The notes: a model not told the origin generated them from the letters alone. A stretch of DNA of 64,000 bases from Vibrio salinus (GCF_021272385.1 NZ_JAJSDZ010000009.1:930001-994000), one strand, 5' to 3'; counted from the first letter of the stretch, positions 44,839-54,920 are shown. Program-made: numbers and translations.

Positions 44839-46671
44839 ATGTGTGGAATAGTCGGGGCTGTAGCACAACGGGATGTTGCTGAAATTTTAGTAGAAGGTTT
44901 ACGTCGTCTGGAATACCGGGGTTATGATTCTGCCGGTGTGGCAATTGTCGACAGTGATAACAATCTGACAAGAATTCGCCGCCTGGGTAAAGTTCAGGAA
45001 TTGTCGGATGCCGTAGAAGTCGCCAGAGTCACCGGTGGAACGGGTATTGCTCATACTCGCTGGGCAACGCATGGCGAGCCTTCTGAAATTAATGCTCACC
45101 CACACGTCTCCGGCAATATTTCCGTTGTTCATAACGGCATCATTGAAAACCACGTTGCCCTTCGCCAGTCATTGCAGGCAAAAGGTTACATCTTTGAATC
45201 TCAGACCGATACAGAAGTGATTGCTCACTTAGTTGCCTGGGAAATGAAAACAGCAGACAGTTTAGTTAAGGCAGTTCAGAAAGCCGCTAAGCAGTTAGAA
45301 GGGGCTTATGGTACGGTTGTTCTGGATAAAACCGATCCTTCGCGCCTGGTCGTTGCCCGTTCCGGAAGCCCGATTGTTATTGGTCTTGGAGTTGGTGAAA
45401 ACTTTCTGGCGTCTGACCAACTGGCATTATTGAATGTCACACGCCGCTTTATGTATCTGGAAGAAGGTGACGTTGCAGAAATTACCCGTCGTGAAGTTCG
45501 TGTATTTGATTATAAAGGTGACGCGGTTGAACGAGAAGTGTCCGAGTCAACGGCTGAACATGACGCCGGTGATAAAGGTAAATACCGTCATTTTATGCAG
45601 AAAGAAATTTATGAACAGCCGGTTGCGATTACCAATACGATGGAAGGCCGTTGTACTAAAGATTCTGTGATTGTTGACAGTATTGGTGTTCATGCTGCAG
45701 AAATACTGGAAAAAGTCGAGCATGTTCAGATTGTGGCCTGTGGTACTTCTTATAATGCCGGTATGGCTGCCCGTTACTGGTTTGAAGGCGTTGCCGGCGT
45801 CAGTTGTGATGTTGAAATCGCCTCTGAATTCCGTTACCGCAAGTTTGTCACCCGTCCTAACAGCTTGCTGATTACGCTTTCTCAGTCTGGAGAAACGGCC
45901 GATACACTGGCTGCATTACGTCTTGCCAAAGAAAAAGGTTACATGGCTGTAATGACCATCTGTAATGTGGCCGGTTCATCTCTGGTCCGTGAATCTGATA
46001 TTGCCTTTATGACCCGTGCCGGCGTCGAAATCGGTGTGGCATCGACCAAGGCGTTTACTACTCAGCTAACAGCAATGCTAATGTTAGTGGCTGCTATAGG
46101 TAAACAGAAAAACATTGTGGATGCCGCGCAGGAGAAAGAAATTGTTACCGCTTTGCATGAGCTGCCGACACAAATTGAAAGTGCTCTGAAGTTTGATAAA
46201 GAGATTGAAGAACTGGCGAAAGATTTTGCCGATAAGCATCATACTCTGTTCCTTGGTCGTGGTGAATATTATCCGATTGCTCTGGAAGCCGCATTGAAAC
46301 TGAAAGAAATTTCTTATATTCACGCAGAAGCCTATGCGGCCGGTGAACTGAAACACGGACCACTGGCACTGATTGATGAAGATATGCCGGTTGTGGTTGT
46401 GGCTCCGGGTAACGATTTACTGGAAAAACTGAAGTCAAATATTGAAGAAGTTCGCGCTCGTGGTGGGCTTCTTTATGTCTTTGCTGATGAGAATACCGGT
46501 TTTGAATCGGATGACACCATGAAGATCATTTCAATGCCTCATGTGAATGAGATTACGGCGCCAATTTACTATACAGTTCCAATGCAGTTACTTTCCTATC
46601 ACATTGCCCTGATTAAAGGGACCGATGTTGACCAGCCAAGAAACTTAGCGAAAGCAGTGACGGTTGAATAA
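44839..46671 (+). CDS. glmS: Glutamine--fructose-6-phosphate aminotransferase (isomerising)
   Basis: The protein has 610 residues from the ATG at 44839, which must be the start because Cys2 ([20 protein letters not shown]) is the glutaminase nucleophile after Met removal; AGGAG lies 12-16 bp upstream. The N-terminal GATase domain has [17 protein letters not shown]. Two SIS domains follow, with [18 protein letters not shown] and the C-terminal [13 protein letters not shown]. It makes glucosamine 6-phosphate for cell-wall synthesis. The conserved Tn7 target codons lie at its 3' end, but no Tn7-like end is visible downstream. Confidence 0.97.
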   Translation: MCGIVGAVAQRDVAEILVEGLRRLEYRGYDSAGVAIVDSDNNLTRIRRLGKVQELSDAVEVARVTGGTGIAHTRWATHGEPSEINAHPHVSGNISVVHNGIIENHVALRQSLQAKGYIFESQTDTEVIAHLVAWEMKTADSLVKAVQKAAKQLEGAYGTVVLDKTDPSRLVVARSGSPIVIGLGVGENFLASDQLALLNVTRRFMYLEEGDVAEITRREVRVFDYKGDAVEREVSESTAEHDAGDKGKYRHFMQKEIYEQPVAITNTMEGRCTKDSVIVDSIGVHAAEILEKVEHVQIVACGTSYNAGMAARYWFEGVAGVSCDVEIASEFRYRKFVTRPNSLLITLSQSGETADTLAALRLAKEKGYMAVMTICNVAGSSLVRESDIAFMTRAGVEIGVASTKAFTTQLTAMLMLVAAIGKQKNIVDAAQEKEIVTALHELPTQIESALKFDKEIEELAKDFADKHHTLFLGRGEYYPIALEAALKLKEISYIHAEAYAAGELKHGPLALIDEDMPVVVVAPGNDLLEKLKSNIEEVRARGGLLYVFADENTGFESDDTMKIISMPHVNEITAPIYYTVPMQLLSYHIALIKGTDVDQPRNLAKAVTVE

Positions 46672-46705
46672 ACCCATTGTAAGAGAGTAATAAAGTCCCA
46701 TATTA

Positions 46706-46741
46706 AAATGGCAGCGTTCTCATCGCTGCCATTTCTATTTC
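46706..46741 (+). terminator. Terminator after glmS
   Basis: AAATGGCAGCG (46706-46716) and CGCTGCCATTT (46724-46734) form an 11-bp stem, followed by CTATTTCT. The remaining 46742-46976 is AT-rich and holds no visible gene. Confidence 0.85.
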
Positions 46742-46976
46742 TAAATCGAAAATTACCCCTAATCAAGTTAGTTAACTTGATACTCTCTATTATCTGATTT
46801 TTGTTTAGAACAATCATTTATGATGCAAAATGACCTAATGAAATAATGGTAAAAAGTCCAACTTTTAATAATTAATGAAATTTAAGGAAAGAATCATGTG
46901 CGATGATAATCTAAAAAGTATTATCTTGTTTTGTTAAATTTTATTTTAAAAAAATCAAATTGCTAGGTTGATAATA

Positions 46977-48008
46977 ATGAAGATTACACAAAAAAGGTCG
47001 TCAAAACATATTACTTTTACATTTTACGATACTTATTTAAATTACCATGCAGAAGATAAAAATGATGAGAAGGATTTATATATACATTATTCAGAATTGA
47101 CAGATAAAACTTCAGAGAGCGTTGATAAAATAGTTTGGTACGAGCGGGCAGGAATTTTCTGGTGTTTCATTGGCATTATTCAAATTGGACATGCTGCTTA
47201 TTTAGACTTACCACTGACAGGAAAAGGCTTTTGGCTCGGGGTAGGGTTACTTAGTCTATTAGTTGGACGTTTTACAAAAGTAAAATATACCAAAGTAGAA
47301 ACAAAGTTCGGTTTCTTTCATATCCTTCATGATAAAAATCATAATGCAGTACTTCACGAGTTACAGGCAAGACGTAGCTTAATCATGGAAGATGCAGAAA
47401 ATAAGGAAGACGATGTTGAAGCTAAAAAACAAACAGTCTGGAACGGTGTGATCAATGCCGCTTCTGCTATCACTAACAACGTCACTGAAGTTTTAGATTT
47501 CTTAAAATTAGCTCAGAAAGACCTCGATCCTACAGATGGCGATTCGAAGTTTTGGCGTAAAGCGAGAATTACTTTTGATAATAGATTTAGAGAACCTGAT
47601 GAAATAGACGGCTCTGATCCCACCGTAGTTCCTTGCGTGATATTCAAAACAATAATGGAAGGATTTGGTTTCATGGAATCGTTTGACTGGAAAGAAATCT
47701 ACTCTCCAGACATGTTAATTGAGAAGACGAATCAAGTTTTAACCACATTGTCGCTAGATACGATTTCTCAGCAAGAAAGTTACGATATGAATAAAGAAGT
47801 AAAAGAAGCTGATGATGACCCTGAACTGATTTCTCATATAAGCGTTACCAAACTAGAGAAGATAATTGGGAACAGAGGGCATAAAGCATTATGGTTTGAT
47901 GAAGGTGGCGATTCCTTTATGTTATTTATTGTTAAGCCAGATGTGTACGATTCGTTGGTATCGACCGAACTTGATGAAATCCACAGGTTTACAGTACAGC
48001 CTTTTTAA
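46977..48008 (+). CDS. Hypothetical membrane protein with cytoplasmic C-terminal domain
   Basis: The protein has 343 residues from the ATG at 46977; the TTG at 46968 is possible. An N-terminal strand-rich segment (KHITFTFYDTYLNYHAEDKN) is followed by two membrane helices (AGIFWCFIGIIQIGHAAYL and GFWLGVGLLSLLVGRF). A PH-like strand pair (TKFGFFHILHDKNHNAVLHEL) precedes a long acidic hydrophilic tail with helices and no recognised domain. The gene is AT-rich relative to glmS and lies beside IS and repeat sequences, so it is probably acquired. Function unknown. Confidence 0.65.
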   Translation: MKITQKRSSKHITFTFYDTYLNYHAEDKNDEKDLYIHYSELTDKTSESVDKIVWYERAGIFWCFIGIIQIGHAAYLDLPLTGKGFWLGVGLLSLLVGRFTKVKYTKVETKFGFFHILHDKNHNAVLHELQARRSLIMEDAENKEDDVEAKKQTVWNGVINAASAITNNVTEVLDFLKLAQKDLDPTDGDSKFWRKARITFDNRFREPDEIDGSDPTVVPCVIFKTIMEGFGFMESFDWKEIYSPDMLIEKTNQVLTTLSLDTISQQESYDMNKEVKEADDDPELISHISVTKLEKIIGNRGHKALWFDEGGDSFMLFIVKPDVYDSLVSTELDEIHRFTVQPF

Positions 48009-48195
48009 TTTTCTTTGTTTTGATAAAAGTTACATTGTAATCAGCTTTATTATTTTGTAGTCCCAAAAGTTATTCGAAATAAGATACCAATCAAAAATTG
48101 ATATGTACCATAATAATGGACACTGAGTTACGTGACTTTGCCATATCTAAAGTAATTTGTGGATTGCTAATTTAGAAAAATCACTAAAACACTTC

Positions 48196-48242
48196 TGTCC
48201 ATCAACGTGTTAGCTAGATCTTAGCTGACACGAATCTGCCCC
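48196..48242 (+). repeat. 47-bp palindromic repeat, copy 1
   Basis: It starts TGTCCATCAACGTGTTAGC and ends with CACGAATCTGCCCC. The inner part is an imperfect palindrome GTGTTAGCTAGATC.../AGCTGACAC. It matches copy 3 at 43 of 47 positions. Confidence 0.8.
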
Positions 48243-48388
48243 GAAATGCTTTAGGTTAAATATTCTATAGCAAAATCTCTGACCGAACTTGCCATACTTT
48301 TTCTTATGTTCGCTACCCGCCTTGGCGTCGAATTAGAATATGCCCTAACGCTCTCGGAGAAAACGAACTGTAAAGAAGTGTTGGTGCA

Positions 48389-48416
48389 GGCTTTTCATTG
48401 ATCTTGAAAAGCCTTT
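48389..48416 (+). terminator. Strong hairpin, terminator-like
   Basis: GGCTTTTCA (48389-48397) pairs with TGAAAAGCC (48405-48413), then TTTA. An outer TTGGTGC/GCACCAA pairing about 80 bp apart could extend the structure. Confidence 0.45.
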
Positions 48417-48521
48417 ACCCCTCTCCGTTTTACAGGAGCTGACTGAAAAATGTTGGCACCAAGCTTGTTTATCCTTGACCTAATTTTGTCACTAAGAGTG
48501 ATTATCGTTAAAACTTACCTA

Positions 48522-49404
48522 GGGTCTGTTGATCTTTGCTGTACACATTTTGTTCAGAAATACATCGGCAACCACATTATAGTAAACGCCAGTGATACCA
48601 TACTGGCGTAATTTCTTGCCAATTTGTCATATCTCGTTGATATTGCTCGAAAGTGTTTAATCCTTGCAAAGGCATTTTCAACCAAGTGTCGATACTTATA
48701 GAGGCACCAATCAATACTTCCTTTGGCTATGTCTTGTCCATAATTACGCTTTGGTATAACAGTTTCGCCACCTTTTGAGTCCACATATACCCTTAAAGCT
48801 TCGCTGTCATAACCTTTATCAGCAATGAAAACATTTACTTCCTTTAGATGGTCAACGAGGCTTTCCGCCCGCGCGATATCATTTCTTTGGCCTTCTGATA
48901 GTTCGAAGTAGATTGGCAATCCACCGCTGTCCACGACTAAATGAATTTTTGTTGAGTTACCGCCACGACTCTTTCCTATGCACTCACTATCTGGCGTTGC
49001 CGCACCAGTGCTATGTTGGTGAGCTTTGACTATCGAGCCGTCAGCGAATACCCAATCATAGTCAGATAGCTTTGATAATTCATTGAATAATAAACTTAAA
49101 ATACCTTTCTTAGACCACAGATTAAAACGACGATAAACAGCACTCCAATCACCAAATTCTGATGGTAGATCCCGCCAGGGAATACCTGTTCGTAATCGAT
49201 AAAGGATCCCCTCAAAGGTCATTCTATGTTCAGGTTTATTATAAATGCGGCCAGTATTCTTCATTATTTGAAGTAGCTTTTCCCACCGCTTATCAGTTAG
49301 CATTAGTCTCGGCATGGTATCGGGTTGTGTTTTACTTTTGGCGAAGCAAATTATAACGCTTTACCATGCCGCTCAAAAATTCATCACGAAAGATCAACAG
49401 ACCC
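48522..49404 (-). mobile_element. Intact IS5-family (IS427-like) insertion sequence
   Basis: The inverted repeats GGGTCTGTTGATCTTT (48522-48537) and their complement (49389-49404) are perfect and flanked by TA on both sides. The element is 883 bp and encodes one uninterrupted transposase. The right end lies inside the 3' end of the ABC ATPase gene. Perfect ends and an intact gene indicate a recent insertion. Confidence 0.88.
48554..49315 (-). CDS. IS5-family transposase
   Basis: The protein has 253 residues in one frame. MLTDKRWEKLLQIMKNTGRI and FEGILYRLRTGIPWRDLPSEFGDWSAVYRRFNLW form the N-terminal DUF4096-type region. The DDE residues appear in VFADGSIVKAHQ, VFIADKGYDS and the C-terminal RHLVENAFARIKHFR. 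Many IS427-group elements split this gene by a programmed frameshift; this one does not. Confidence 0.9.
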   Translation of the reverse strand: MPRLMLTDKRWEKLLQIMKNTGRIYNKPEHRMTFEGILYRLRTGIPWRDLPSEFGDWSAVYRRFNLWSKKGILSLLFNELSKLSDYDWVFADGSIVKAHQHSTGAATPDSECIGKSRGGNSTKIHLVVDSGGLPIYFELSEGQRNDIARAESLVDHLKEVNVFIADKGYDSEALRVYVDSKGGETVIPKRNYGQDIAKGSIDWCLYKYRHLVENAFARIKHFRAISTRYDKLARNYASMVSLAFTIMWLPMYF

Positions 49405-50151
49405 TAAGAACTCAGAGATTCGTGGGTTTTCGTGATGAAAAAAGCGCTCAGGGTTCTCATCGGCGACAACAATGCCATTTTCCATAAAGATTATGCGGTC
49501 AGCAACGTCTCTGGCAAAGCGGATTTCATGAGTGACGATAATCATGGTGATGCCCGATTTGGCCAGATTGCGCATAACCGACAGAACTTCTTCTTTCAGC
49601 TCGGGATCAAGCGCAGAAGTGGGTTCGTCAAATAAGATCAATTCTGGTTCCATAGCGAGGCTGCGAGCAATAGCGACACGCTGTTTTTGCCCCCCAGAAA
49701 GTTTACTTGGGTAAAGACCAGCTTTATCTTCCAAACCGACCTGACGTAATAAATCGGATGCTTTTTGTATAGCCGTCTGCTTAGCTACCTTTTTAATTGT
49801 CACTGGCCCTTCTATGATATTTTCAAGCACGGTAAGGTGAGGGAAAAGGTTAAAGGATTGGAAGACCATCCCTGTTTTCAGTCGTAATTGTCGAATGGCT
49901 GCTCTGTCCTGTTTAGTTAGCGGAGTGTCTGCGGTTTTCTCAATTCGATTTCCGCAAATATTAATGATTCCGGTATCGGGCTCTTCGAGAAAATTTAAAG
50001 AGCGCAGTAAGGTGGTTTTACCAGAACCGGATGGTCCTAATATGGTGACCACTTCACCACTTTTTACGTTGAAATCAACTTTGCGCAATACCTCTAAATC
50101 GTCAAAGGATTTGGCGAGACCCTGAACGCTAACCTGTAATTCATTTTTCAT
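49384..50151 (-). CDS. Polar amino-acid ABC transporter ATPase, 3' end rewritten by an IS
   Basis: The protein has 255 residues from the ATG at 50151, which overlaps the permease stop as ATGA and has GAGG upstream. Walker A is GPSGSGKTTLLRSL, the signature is LSGGQKQRVAIARSL and Walker B is LILFDEPTSALDPEL. It is a GlnQ/TcyC-type ATPase. The last residues, after ISEFLGS, are VDLS and come from the IS end (49384-49404). Only the tail was exchanged, so the protein is probably still active. It pairs with the permease and binding protein encoded upstream. Confidence 0.92.
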   Translation of the reverse strand: MKNELQVSVQGLAKSFDDLEVLRKVDFNVKSGEVVTILGPSGSGKTTLLRSLNFLEEPDTGIINICGNRIEKTADTPLTKQDRAAIRQLRLKTGMVFQSFNLFPHLTVLENIIEGPVTIKKVAKQTAIQKASDLLRQVGLEDKAGLYPSKLSGGQKQRVAIARSLAMEPELILFDEPTSALDPELKEEVLSVMRNLAKSGITMIIVTHEIRFARDVADRIIFMENGIVVADENPERFFHHENPRISEFLGSVDLS

Positions 50152-50798
50152 TTCATGTGCCTCGTTAATTTCACTTCCAACCAAACTTGTAACAATGTAA
50201 GTGATTGATTGATAACCCAGTAAATGATGCCGACCATTAAGAACATTTCCATATACCGGAATGTGGTAGCGCCGATAAGTTCAGCAACACGAGTGAGTTC
50301 AACAACAGTGACCGTCGATGCCAGAGAGGTATCTTTCATTAAAGCAATAAAACGGCTACCCAGTGGAGGAAGAGCAATACGGAATGCTTGTGGCCAGATG
50401 ATTCGCCTCAGACAGGTCCAATACCCTATTCCCATCGACTCGGCAGCTTCCCATTGCCCCTGGTCGACACTATTAATACCTGCACGGAAAATCTCACTTA
50501 AATACGAAGCAGAAAAGAGAGTTAATGCCAGTAATGCCGCAGGAATGGGTTCTAAATTAATACCGTAACTGGGCAGAGCAAAGTAAACCAATAAAATTTG
50601 TACCAGTAATGGAGTACCACGAAAAATGGATACATAAACAAAAGCAATGACATTCAGTATCCGGGAGGCAGAGTTGCGCATTAGCGCAACTCCCATACCA
50701 ACGATACTTCCTAAAATAAACGAGGAGATACCTAAGCCCAGAGTGACCAGAATAGCTGTCTTTAGCAGAGGTAACGCCCGAATAAATAAGTCGTACAT
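50148..50798 (-). CDS. Polar amino-acid ABC transporter permease
   Basis: The protein has 216 residues with about five membrane helices (HisM type). The EAA loop is EAAESMGIGYWTCLRRIIWPQAFRIALPPLG. It is encoded with overlaps on both sides: TAATG with the binding protein and ATGA with the ATPase. That gives tightly coupled expression. Confidence 0.92.
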   Translation of the reverse strand: MYDLFIRALPLLKTAILVTLGLGISSFILGSIVGMGVALMRNSASRILNVIAFVYVSIFRGTPLLVQILLVYFALPSYGINLEPIPAALLALTLFSASYLSEIFRAGINSVDQGQWEAAESMGIGYWTCLRRIIWPQAFRIALPPLGSRFIALMKDTSLASTVTVVELTRVAELIGATTFRYMEMFLMVGIIYWVINQSLTLLQVWLEVKLTRHMK

Positions 50799-51619
50799 TA
50801 TTTAACCTCAGCCTTCGCTTTCTTGATATCATCGATCATGTTGTAGTCTGGGCCAATATATTTGTGGCTTAACTTATCAATAGTGCCGTCTTTGATCATT
50901 GATTCAATCGCTTTATTTATCGCTACCTTCAAGCTGGTGTCTCCCTCAGGTACTGCGGCCGCAGAGAGTTGGAAAGTCAAAGGCTCACCAACAGCTTTAA
51001 TTGGTAGATTATTCGCTTTTCGATATTTTTCGCCGCCAAAGAAAGAGGAAATGACTGCATCAATACGACGGTTACCTAAATCGGAAAAGACCAGTCCGCC
51101 GTTTTCATAAGCTTTGACCTCTGATTTGGTCAGATGCTCACGTGACCCGGACTCATTTGTTGTTCCCGCTGTAGCACCGACTTTTTTGCCGGCTAAATTA
51201 ACTTGTTCATGGATGTCTTTATTGTCATCCATGACAAAGATTCGAAACTCTTCAACACCGTATGGTTCTGTAAAATCGACCTGTTTATCGCGTTCAGCGG
51301 TAGGTGTTAAATCATTCATGACTACATCGTATTTTCCTGTTTTTAACCCTTCAATAAAGTTTTTAAAGGAATCGGCAACAAACACAATATGTTTGATACC
51401 AATACGTTTCATCACCTCTTTTGCCATTGCCACATCATAACCATCGGGTTGGTTCTGATCGTTTATGTAGCTCCATGGTGGGCTTGCCTGGGTGTTTGCA
51501 ATGCGAACTTCACCTTTATCAAGCAATGTCTGTAAGCTGCTGTCTGCGTAGGTATTACTACTGACGATGCCCAAAGCACAGAGTGAAAGGAAAAGAGAAG
51601 TCATTTTCTTCATTTTCAA
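50798..51619 (-). CDS. Amino-acid ABC transporter substrate-binding protein
   Basis: The protein has 273 residues. The signal peptide MKMKKMTSLFLSLCALGIVSSNTYA precedes a type 2 binding fold with GEVRIANTQASPPWSYINDQNQPDGYDVAMAKEV, DVVMNDLTPTAERDKQVDFTEPY and AGKKVGATAGTTNE. It delivers a polar amino acid to the permease and ATPase. The neighbouring C-S lyase suggests a sulfur amino acid such as cystine, cystathionine or lanthionine; that is inference. Confidence 0.9.
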   Translation of the reverse strand: MKMKKMTSLFLSLCALGIVSSNTYADSSLQTLLDKGEVRIANTQASPPWSYINDQNQPDGYDVAMAKEVMKRIGIKHIVFVADSFKNFIEGLKTGKYDVVMNDLTPTAERDKQVDFTEPYGVEEFRIFVMDDNKDIHEQVNLAGKKVGATAGTTNESGSREHLTKSEVKAYENGGLVFSDLGNRRIDAVISSFFGGEKYRKANNLPIKAVGEPLTFQLSAAAVPEGDTSLKVAINKAIESMIKDGTIDKLSHKYIGPDYNMIDDIKKAKAEVK

Positions 51620-51670
51620 AAGTCCTTTTATTGAGGGTTAACTAATATTATTTTGGTTCGCTAGAACCGT

Positions 51671-52819
51671 TTAGAGAGCATGCTGCCAAGCGTTTAGTGC
51701 TTTCTGTAGATCGGCAATTAACGTGTCGGCATTTTCCAAACCGATCGAAACTCGAATGATCGCTTTGGAGGTTGGAGAATAGTGACGAGCTTGCTGTTGC
51801 TCTGCCGGATAGTAGGCGATTAGACTGTGAGTTCCCCCCCAGCTTGCGCCAATTGGAAACACTTCGAGAGTGTTAAAAAATGCGGCAATTGCGTCATCAC
51901 TATCTTCTTTGAGAGTGAAAGAGAACAGGCAACCCGCACCGCTGTATTGTTGTTTCCAAATCTGATGGCCCGGATCGGATTCCAGAGCTGGGTACATCAC
52001 TGTTTCTATTTGCGGTTGTTGTTCAAGCCACCGGGCAATATGCTGAGTCTGTTTGCTTTGTTCACGCAAACGAAGTTCAAATGTTTCTATACCGCGCAAT
52101 ACCAGAAATATGTCATCTGGGCTCACTGCCTGACCAAGAACACTTTGGGTTTCACGTAATACATCATAATCATCGAAGTTGTTTAAGCTGATTGTACCCA
52201 TGAGCAAATCGGAATGACCGCCGAACATTTTGGTTGCCGCTTCAATAGACAGATCAACACCATGATCAAGAGGCTTGAAAAATAGAGGACTTGCCCAAGT
52301 GTTATCCATCATGGTTTTTACGTTGTGTATTTTCGCCACAGAGGTAATTGCATCGATATCTTGCATTTCCATCGTGACGGTTCCTGGTGATTCCAGACAA
52401 ATCATACGAGTGTTAGGGCGGATCAACTCTTCAATATTTTTACCAATGGTGGGGGGATAGAATTCGACTTCAACGCCCATCTGGCTTAACCATTTACGGC
52501 TAAATGTTTTTAAAGCGCCATAGCATGAGTCAGAGATCAGCATATGATCGCCACCGCGAATAAATGCCATTGTGGCAGTCATCAATGCACTTTGGCCTGA
52601 TGGTGTGATGATGCAGTGTTTAGCCCCTTCTAACTCGGCCACGCGAGTTTCCAGTTGTCGAGAAGTTGGTGTGCCGGTAATACCGTAGCTGTAACCGTCG
52701 GGTTGTCGGGATTTACGGCTGATGAAATCTTCAAAGTTATCGAATAAAACGGTTGATGCTCTCCAAACTGCTGGAGATAAGCTAGCGAATGAATTATTTT
52801 TGGGATCTTTAAACTGCAT
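51671..52819 (-). CDS. Cystathionine beta-lyase-like PLP enzyme
   Basis: The protein has 382 residues of the Cys/Met metabolism PLP family. The PLP Lys lies in IEAATKMFGGHSDLLMG. Other landmarks are YGITGTPTSRQLETRVAELEGAKH and MMDNTWASPLFFKPLDHGVDLS. It would cleave the C-S bond of cystathionine or a related thioether/disulfide amino acid, giving a thiol, pyruvate and ammonia. It is the first gene of the minus-strand operon with the ABC transporter and is divergent from a LysR gene. Substrate specificity cannot be read. Confidence 0.88.
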   Translation of the reverse strand: MQFKDPKNNSFASLSPAVWRASTVLFDNFEDFISRKSRQPDGYSYGITGTPTSRQLETRVAELEGAKHCIITPSGQSALMTATMAFIRGGDHMLISDSCYGALKTFSRKWLSQMGVEVEFYPPTIGKNIEELIRPNTRMICLESPGTVTMEMQDIDAITSVAKIHNVKTMMDNTWASPLFFKPLDHGVDLSIEAATKMFGGHSDLLMGTISLNNFDDYDVLRETQSVLGQAVSPDDIFLVLRGIETFELRLREQSKQTQHIARWLEQQPQIETVMYPALESDPGHQIWKQQYSGAGCLFSFTLKEDSDDAIAAFFNTLEVFPIGASWGGTHSLIAYYPAEQQQARHYSPTSKAIIRVSIGLENADTLIADLQKALNAWQHAL

Positions 52820-52941
52820 AGTAGTCTCTGATAAGTGCGTGATGTTAATTAGGTGTTATCCTGATTTCCTTTAGATTACATATTTCGTTATGATTACATC
52901 AACACTAGAAATTATTTACCTTATAAGCTGAGGTTATACAT

Positions 52942-53847
52942 TTGTACCGAGAAATAGAGATTTTCCGAGCAGTAATGCTTAATGGAAGCACTAGTCAGGC
53001 AGCGAATAAACTGAATATATCCCAACCTGCTGTGAGTCAGGCGATACGTAAATTGGAAGCATATGCAGGATTCAATTTATTCGAACGAACTCGTGGACGT
53101 TTGGTACCAACAAGAGAAGCTCAAGGTTTAATGGTAGATGTTGACCGCCATTTTATTGGAATGGAGGCTATAGAACACCGCATTAAATCGTTGAAAAACA
53201 TTGATGACAGCAGATTGGCGATAGCAGCCTATCCCGCTTTGGGTAATCAGTTTCTGCCACGAACGATTGCGTCATTCAGCCAAAAAAATGCCGATGTACA
53301 AATTTCATTAAGGGTATCCAGTTCAAGGGATGTTTACGATCAAGTGGCTGCCGGACAGGTTGATTTTGGACTGATGGCAAACGAAATACCCACTTCAGGA
53401 TTAGAGTCTTCCACATTTTTGTCTTGTCCCGGGGTTATCATTATGTCTCGGCGTCATCCACTGGCAAAAAAAAAGCTCATTACTCCAGAAGATCTGGTTA
53501 ACTCACGGTTTCTAGCGTTGAACACAGAAGATACAGCTCGAAAGCAACTGAGTGAAATAATGGGGTCACTTAATCTGTCTCTTCCTATCCAGGTTGAAAC
53601 TCCATATTCTATAACTATTTGTGAAATGGCACGTCTGAATCTTGGGGTAGGGTTGGTTAATCCGATAGTTGCTTACGATTTTATGCATACCAATATTGTT
53701 ATTCGGGAATTTAGCTACCCAATAAAGTTCACTGGTTTAATGGTTTTTCGACCAGGCTCACCACTATCAGATAGTGCTCGTAATTTCACACGTGCTTTAC
53801 GTATCCAACTCGACAAAGACTTAAAAGAGGTATTGGATCAGTACTAG
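52942..53847 (+). CDS. LysR family transcriptional regulator with TTG start
   Basis: The protein has 301 residues. The TTG at 52942 is chosen since GAGG lies 8 bp upstream and the product then begins YREIEIFRAVMLNGSTSQAA as in related LysR proteins. The HTH runs on through NKLNISQPAVSQAIRKLEAY. The effector domain has YPALGNQFLPRTIASFSQKN. It is divergent from the C-S lyase/ABC operon and very likely regulates it. Confidence 0.87.
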   Translation: MYREIEIFRAVMLNGSTSQAANKLNISQPAVSQAIRKLEAYAGFNLFERTRGRLVPTREAQGLMVDVDRHFIGMEAIEHRIKSLKNIDDSRLAIAAYPALGNQFLPRTIASFSQKNADVQISLRVSSSRDVYDQVAAGQVDFGLMANEIPTSGLESSTFLSCPGVIIMSRRHPLAKKKLITPEDLVNSRFLALNTEDTARKQLSEIMGSLNLSLPIQVETPYSITICEMARLNLGVGLVNPIVAYDFMHTNIVIREFSYPIKFTGLMVFRPGSPLSDSARNFTRALRIQLDKDLKEVLDQY

Positions 53848-54413
53848 AATTTATTTAATTAATATTTGAAGAATTTCTGCTGATTCAAAGGATGCCTTAC
53901 CCAACTTACACTGGTTAAAATTAAGGTGCTAAACCGTTTCTGCCCCATTCTGCGTTAACATAATTACTTAGTGGCAGATCTTGCCACTGGAATCACCGTA
54001 CTTTTTCTTATGGTTAGAAGCAGAGAGACCGTGACAGAAAACTCCCAAATTTGGGCTCGCGCAGGATTTAAATGATTCATCGCCTAACTTGTCATTATCA
54101 TTTTCTGAAAATTTTATTATTAAATGATATTTAAATTCCTAAAAACTTGTTGTATTTGTAATCGGGTTATGGACGTAAGGGATAACTACATGAGTACACC
54201 AAGTTATTTATCAATAGTCGGTTCTAATCAAAGGTTAATATAGAGAAGTTTTTGTAGGCGTTGAGTAAAAAACTAACAAACAAGGATAAGTGTCGCGAAG
54301 CCGACACTTTATCTGGGTGTTGAACAAGTCCAAGCCACTTCTTTATAGTAAATTGCAGGTTTGATTTTAAGCCCATTGTGGTGTGTCCCCATAAGCGCTT
54401 TCTTCTAGATATG
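53848..54413. other. Gene-free accessory stretch
   Basis: No gene is visible. A hairpin AGTGGCA-GATCT-TGCCACT lies near 53971, followed by a CTTTTTCTTATG segment also seen near 48293. The first copy of the cupin-flanking repeat (54374-54396) is at its right end. Confidence 0.45.
54374..54396 (+). repeat. Direct repeat flanking the cupin gene, copy 1
   Basis: CATTGTGGTGTGTCCCCATA plus AGC. Copy 2 at 54921-54945 differs by a 2-bp insertion and one substitution. Confidence 0.7.
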
Positions 54414-54779
54414 TTAAATCCAAACTTGCTTTTCTGATGACACAGTAACTTCAGTCTGTTCTTCGCCGGTATGTGCGGTAGAAGATGGCTCTACCATCAT
54501 GAAATGGGTATCAGGTTGCGCTTTAGGACAGTGTTCAACCCCTTTTGGAACAACATACATTTCACCTGGGTTAAGGACTACATCTCCAGCTTTCATCATT
54601 AAAGTTAGCTGTCCTTTAAAGACGATAAAAAGCTCATCTTCATTTTCATGTTGATGCCATACAAGCTCGCCACTCCCTTTTGCTATTTTAACTAATTGCC
54701 CATTGGACTCGGCTATAATTTTTGGAGTCCATTCTTCTGAAAATAGACTAAATTTTTCACTAATATTTACTTTATTCAC
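54414..54779 (-). CDS. Cupin domain protein
   Basis: The protein has 121 residues. The two cupin motifs are visible: WHQHENEDELFIVFKGQL (His-x-His, Glu metal ligands) and PGEMYVVPKGVEHCP (third His). It binds a metal in a single cupin barrel. Catalytic activity is unknown. The gene lies alone between two direct repeats (54374 and 54921), like a mobile cassette. Confidence 0.85.
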   Translation of the reverse strand: MNKVNISEKFSLFSEEWTPKIIAESNGQLVKIAKGSGELVWHQHENEDELFIVFKGQLTLMMKAGDVVLNPGEMYVVPKGVEHCPKAQPDTHFMMVEPSSTAHTGEEQTEVTVSSEKQVWI

Positions 54780-54920
54780 GGAACTTTCCTTAACATATCA
54801 ACGCCGCCACCAAACCTAAACCTTTGCGCTGTAAACACGAATCCCAACCTTGAACTGAAAATGCCAAGCGTAGCGAATCACTCTTGAATAGTTTGCATCT
54901 ACATGTACAACGTAATAACA

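Larger units (their letters stand above)
48009..48521. other. Gene-free accessory stretch with repeats
   Basis: No gene is visible. It holds one copy of the 47-bp palindromic repeat (48196-48242) and a strong hairpin (48389-48413). The segment CATACTTTTTCTTATG-like near 48293 recurs near 53976. Confidence 0.5.

Noticed and set aside
46672..46976. Possible Tn7 insertion downstream of glmS, the classic attTn7
   Set aside because: The region after the glmS terminator has no inverted ends or TnsB-like repeats; the following unknown gene is accessory but not bounded by a Tn7-like end.
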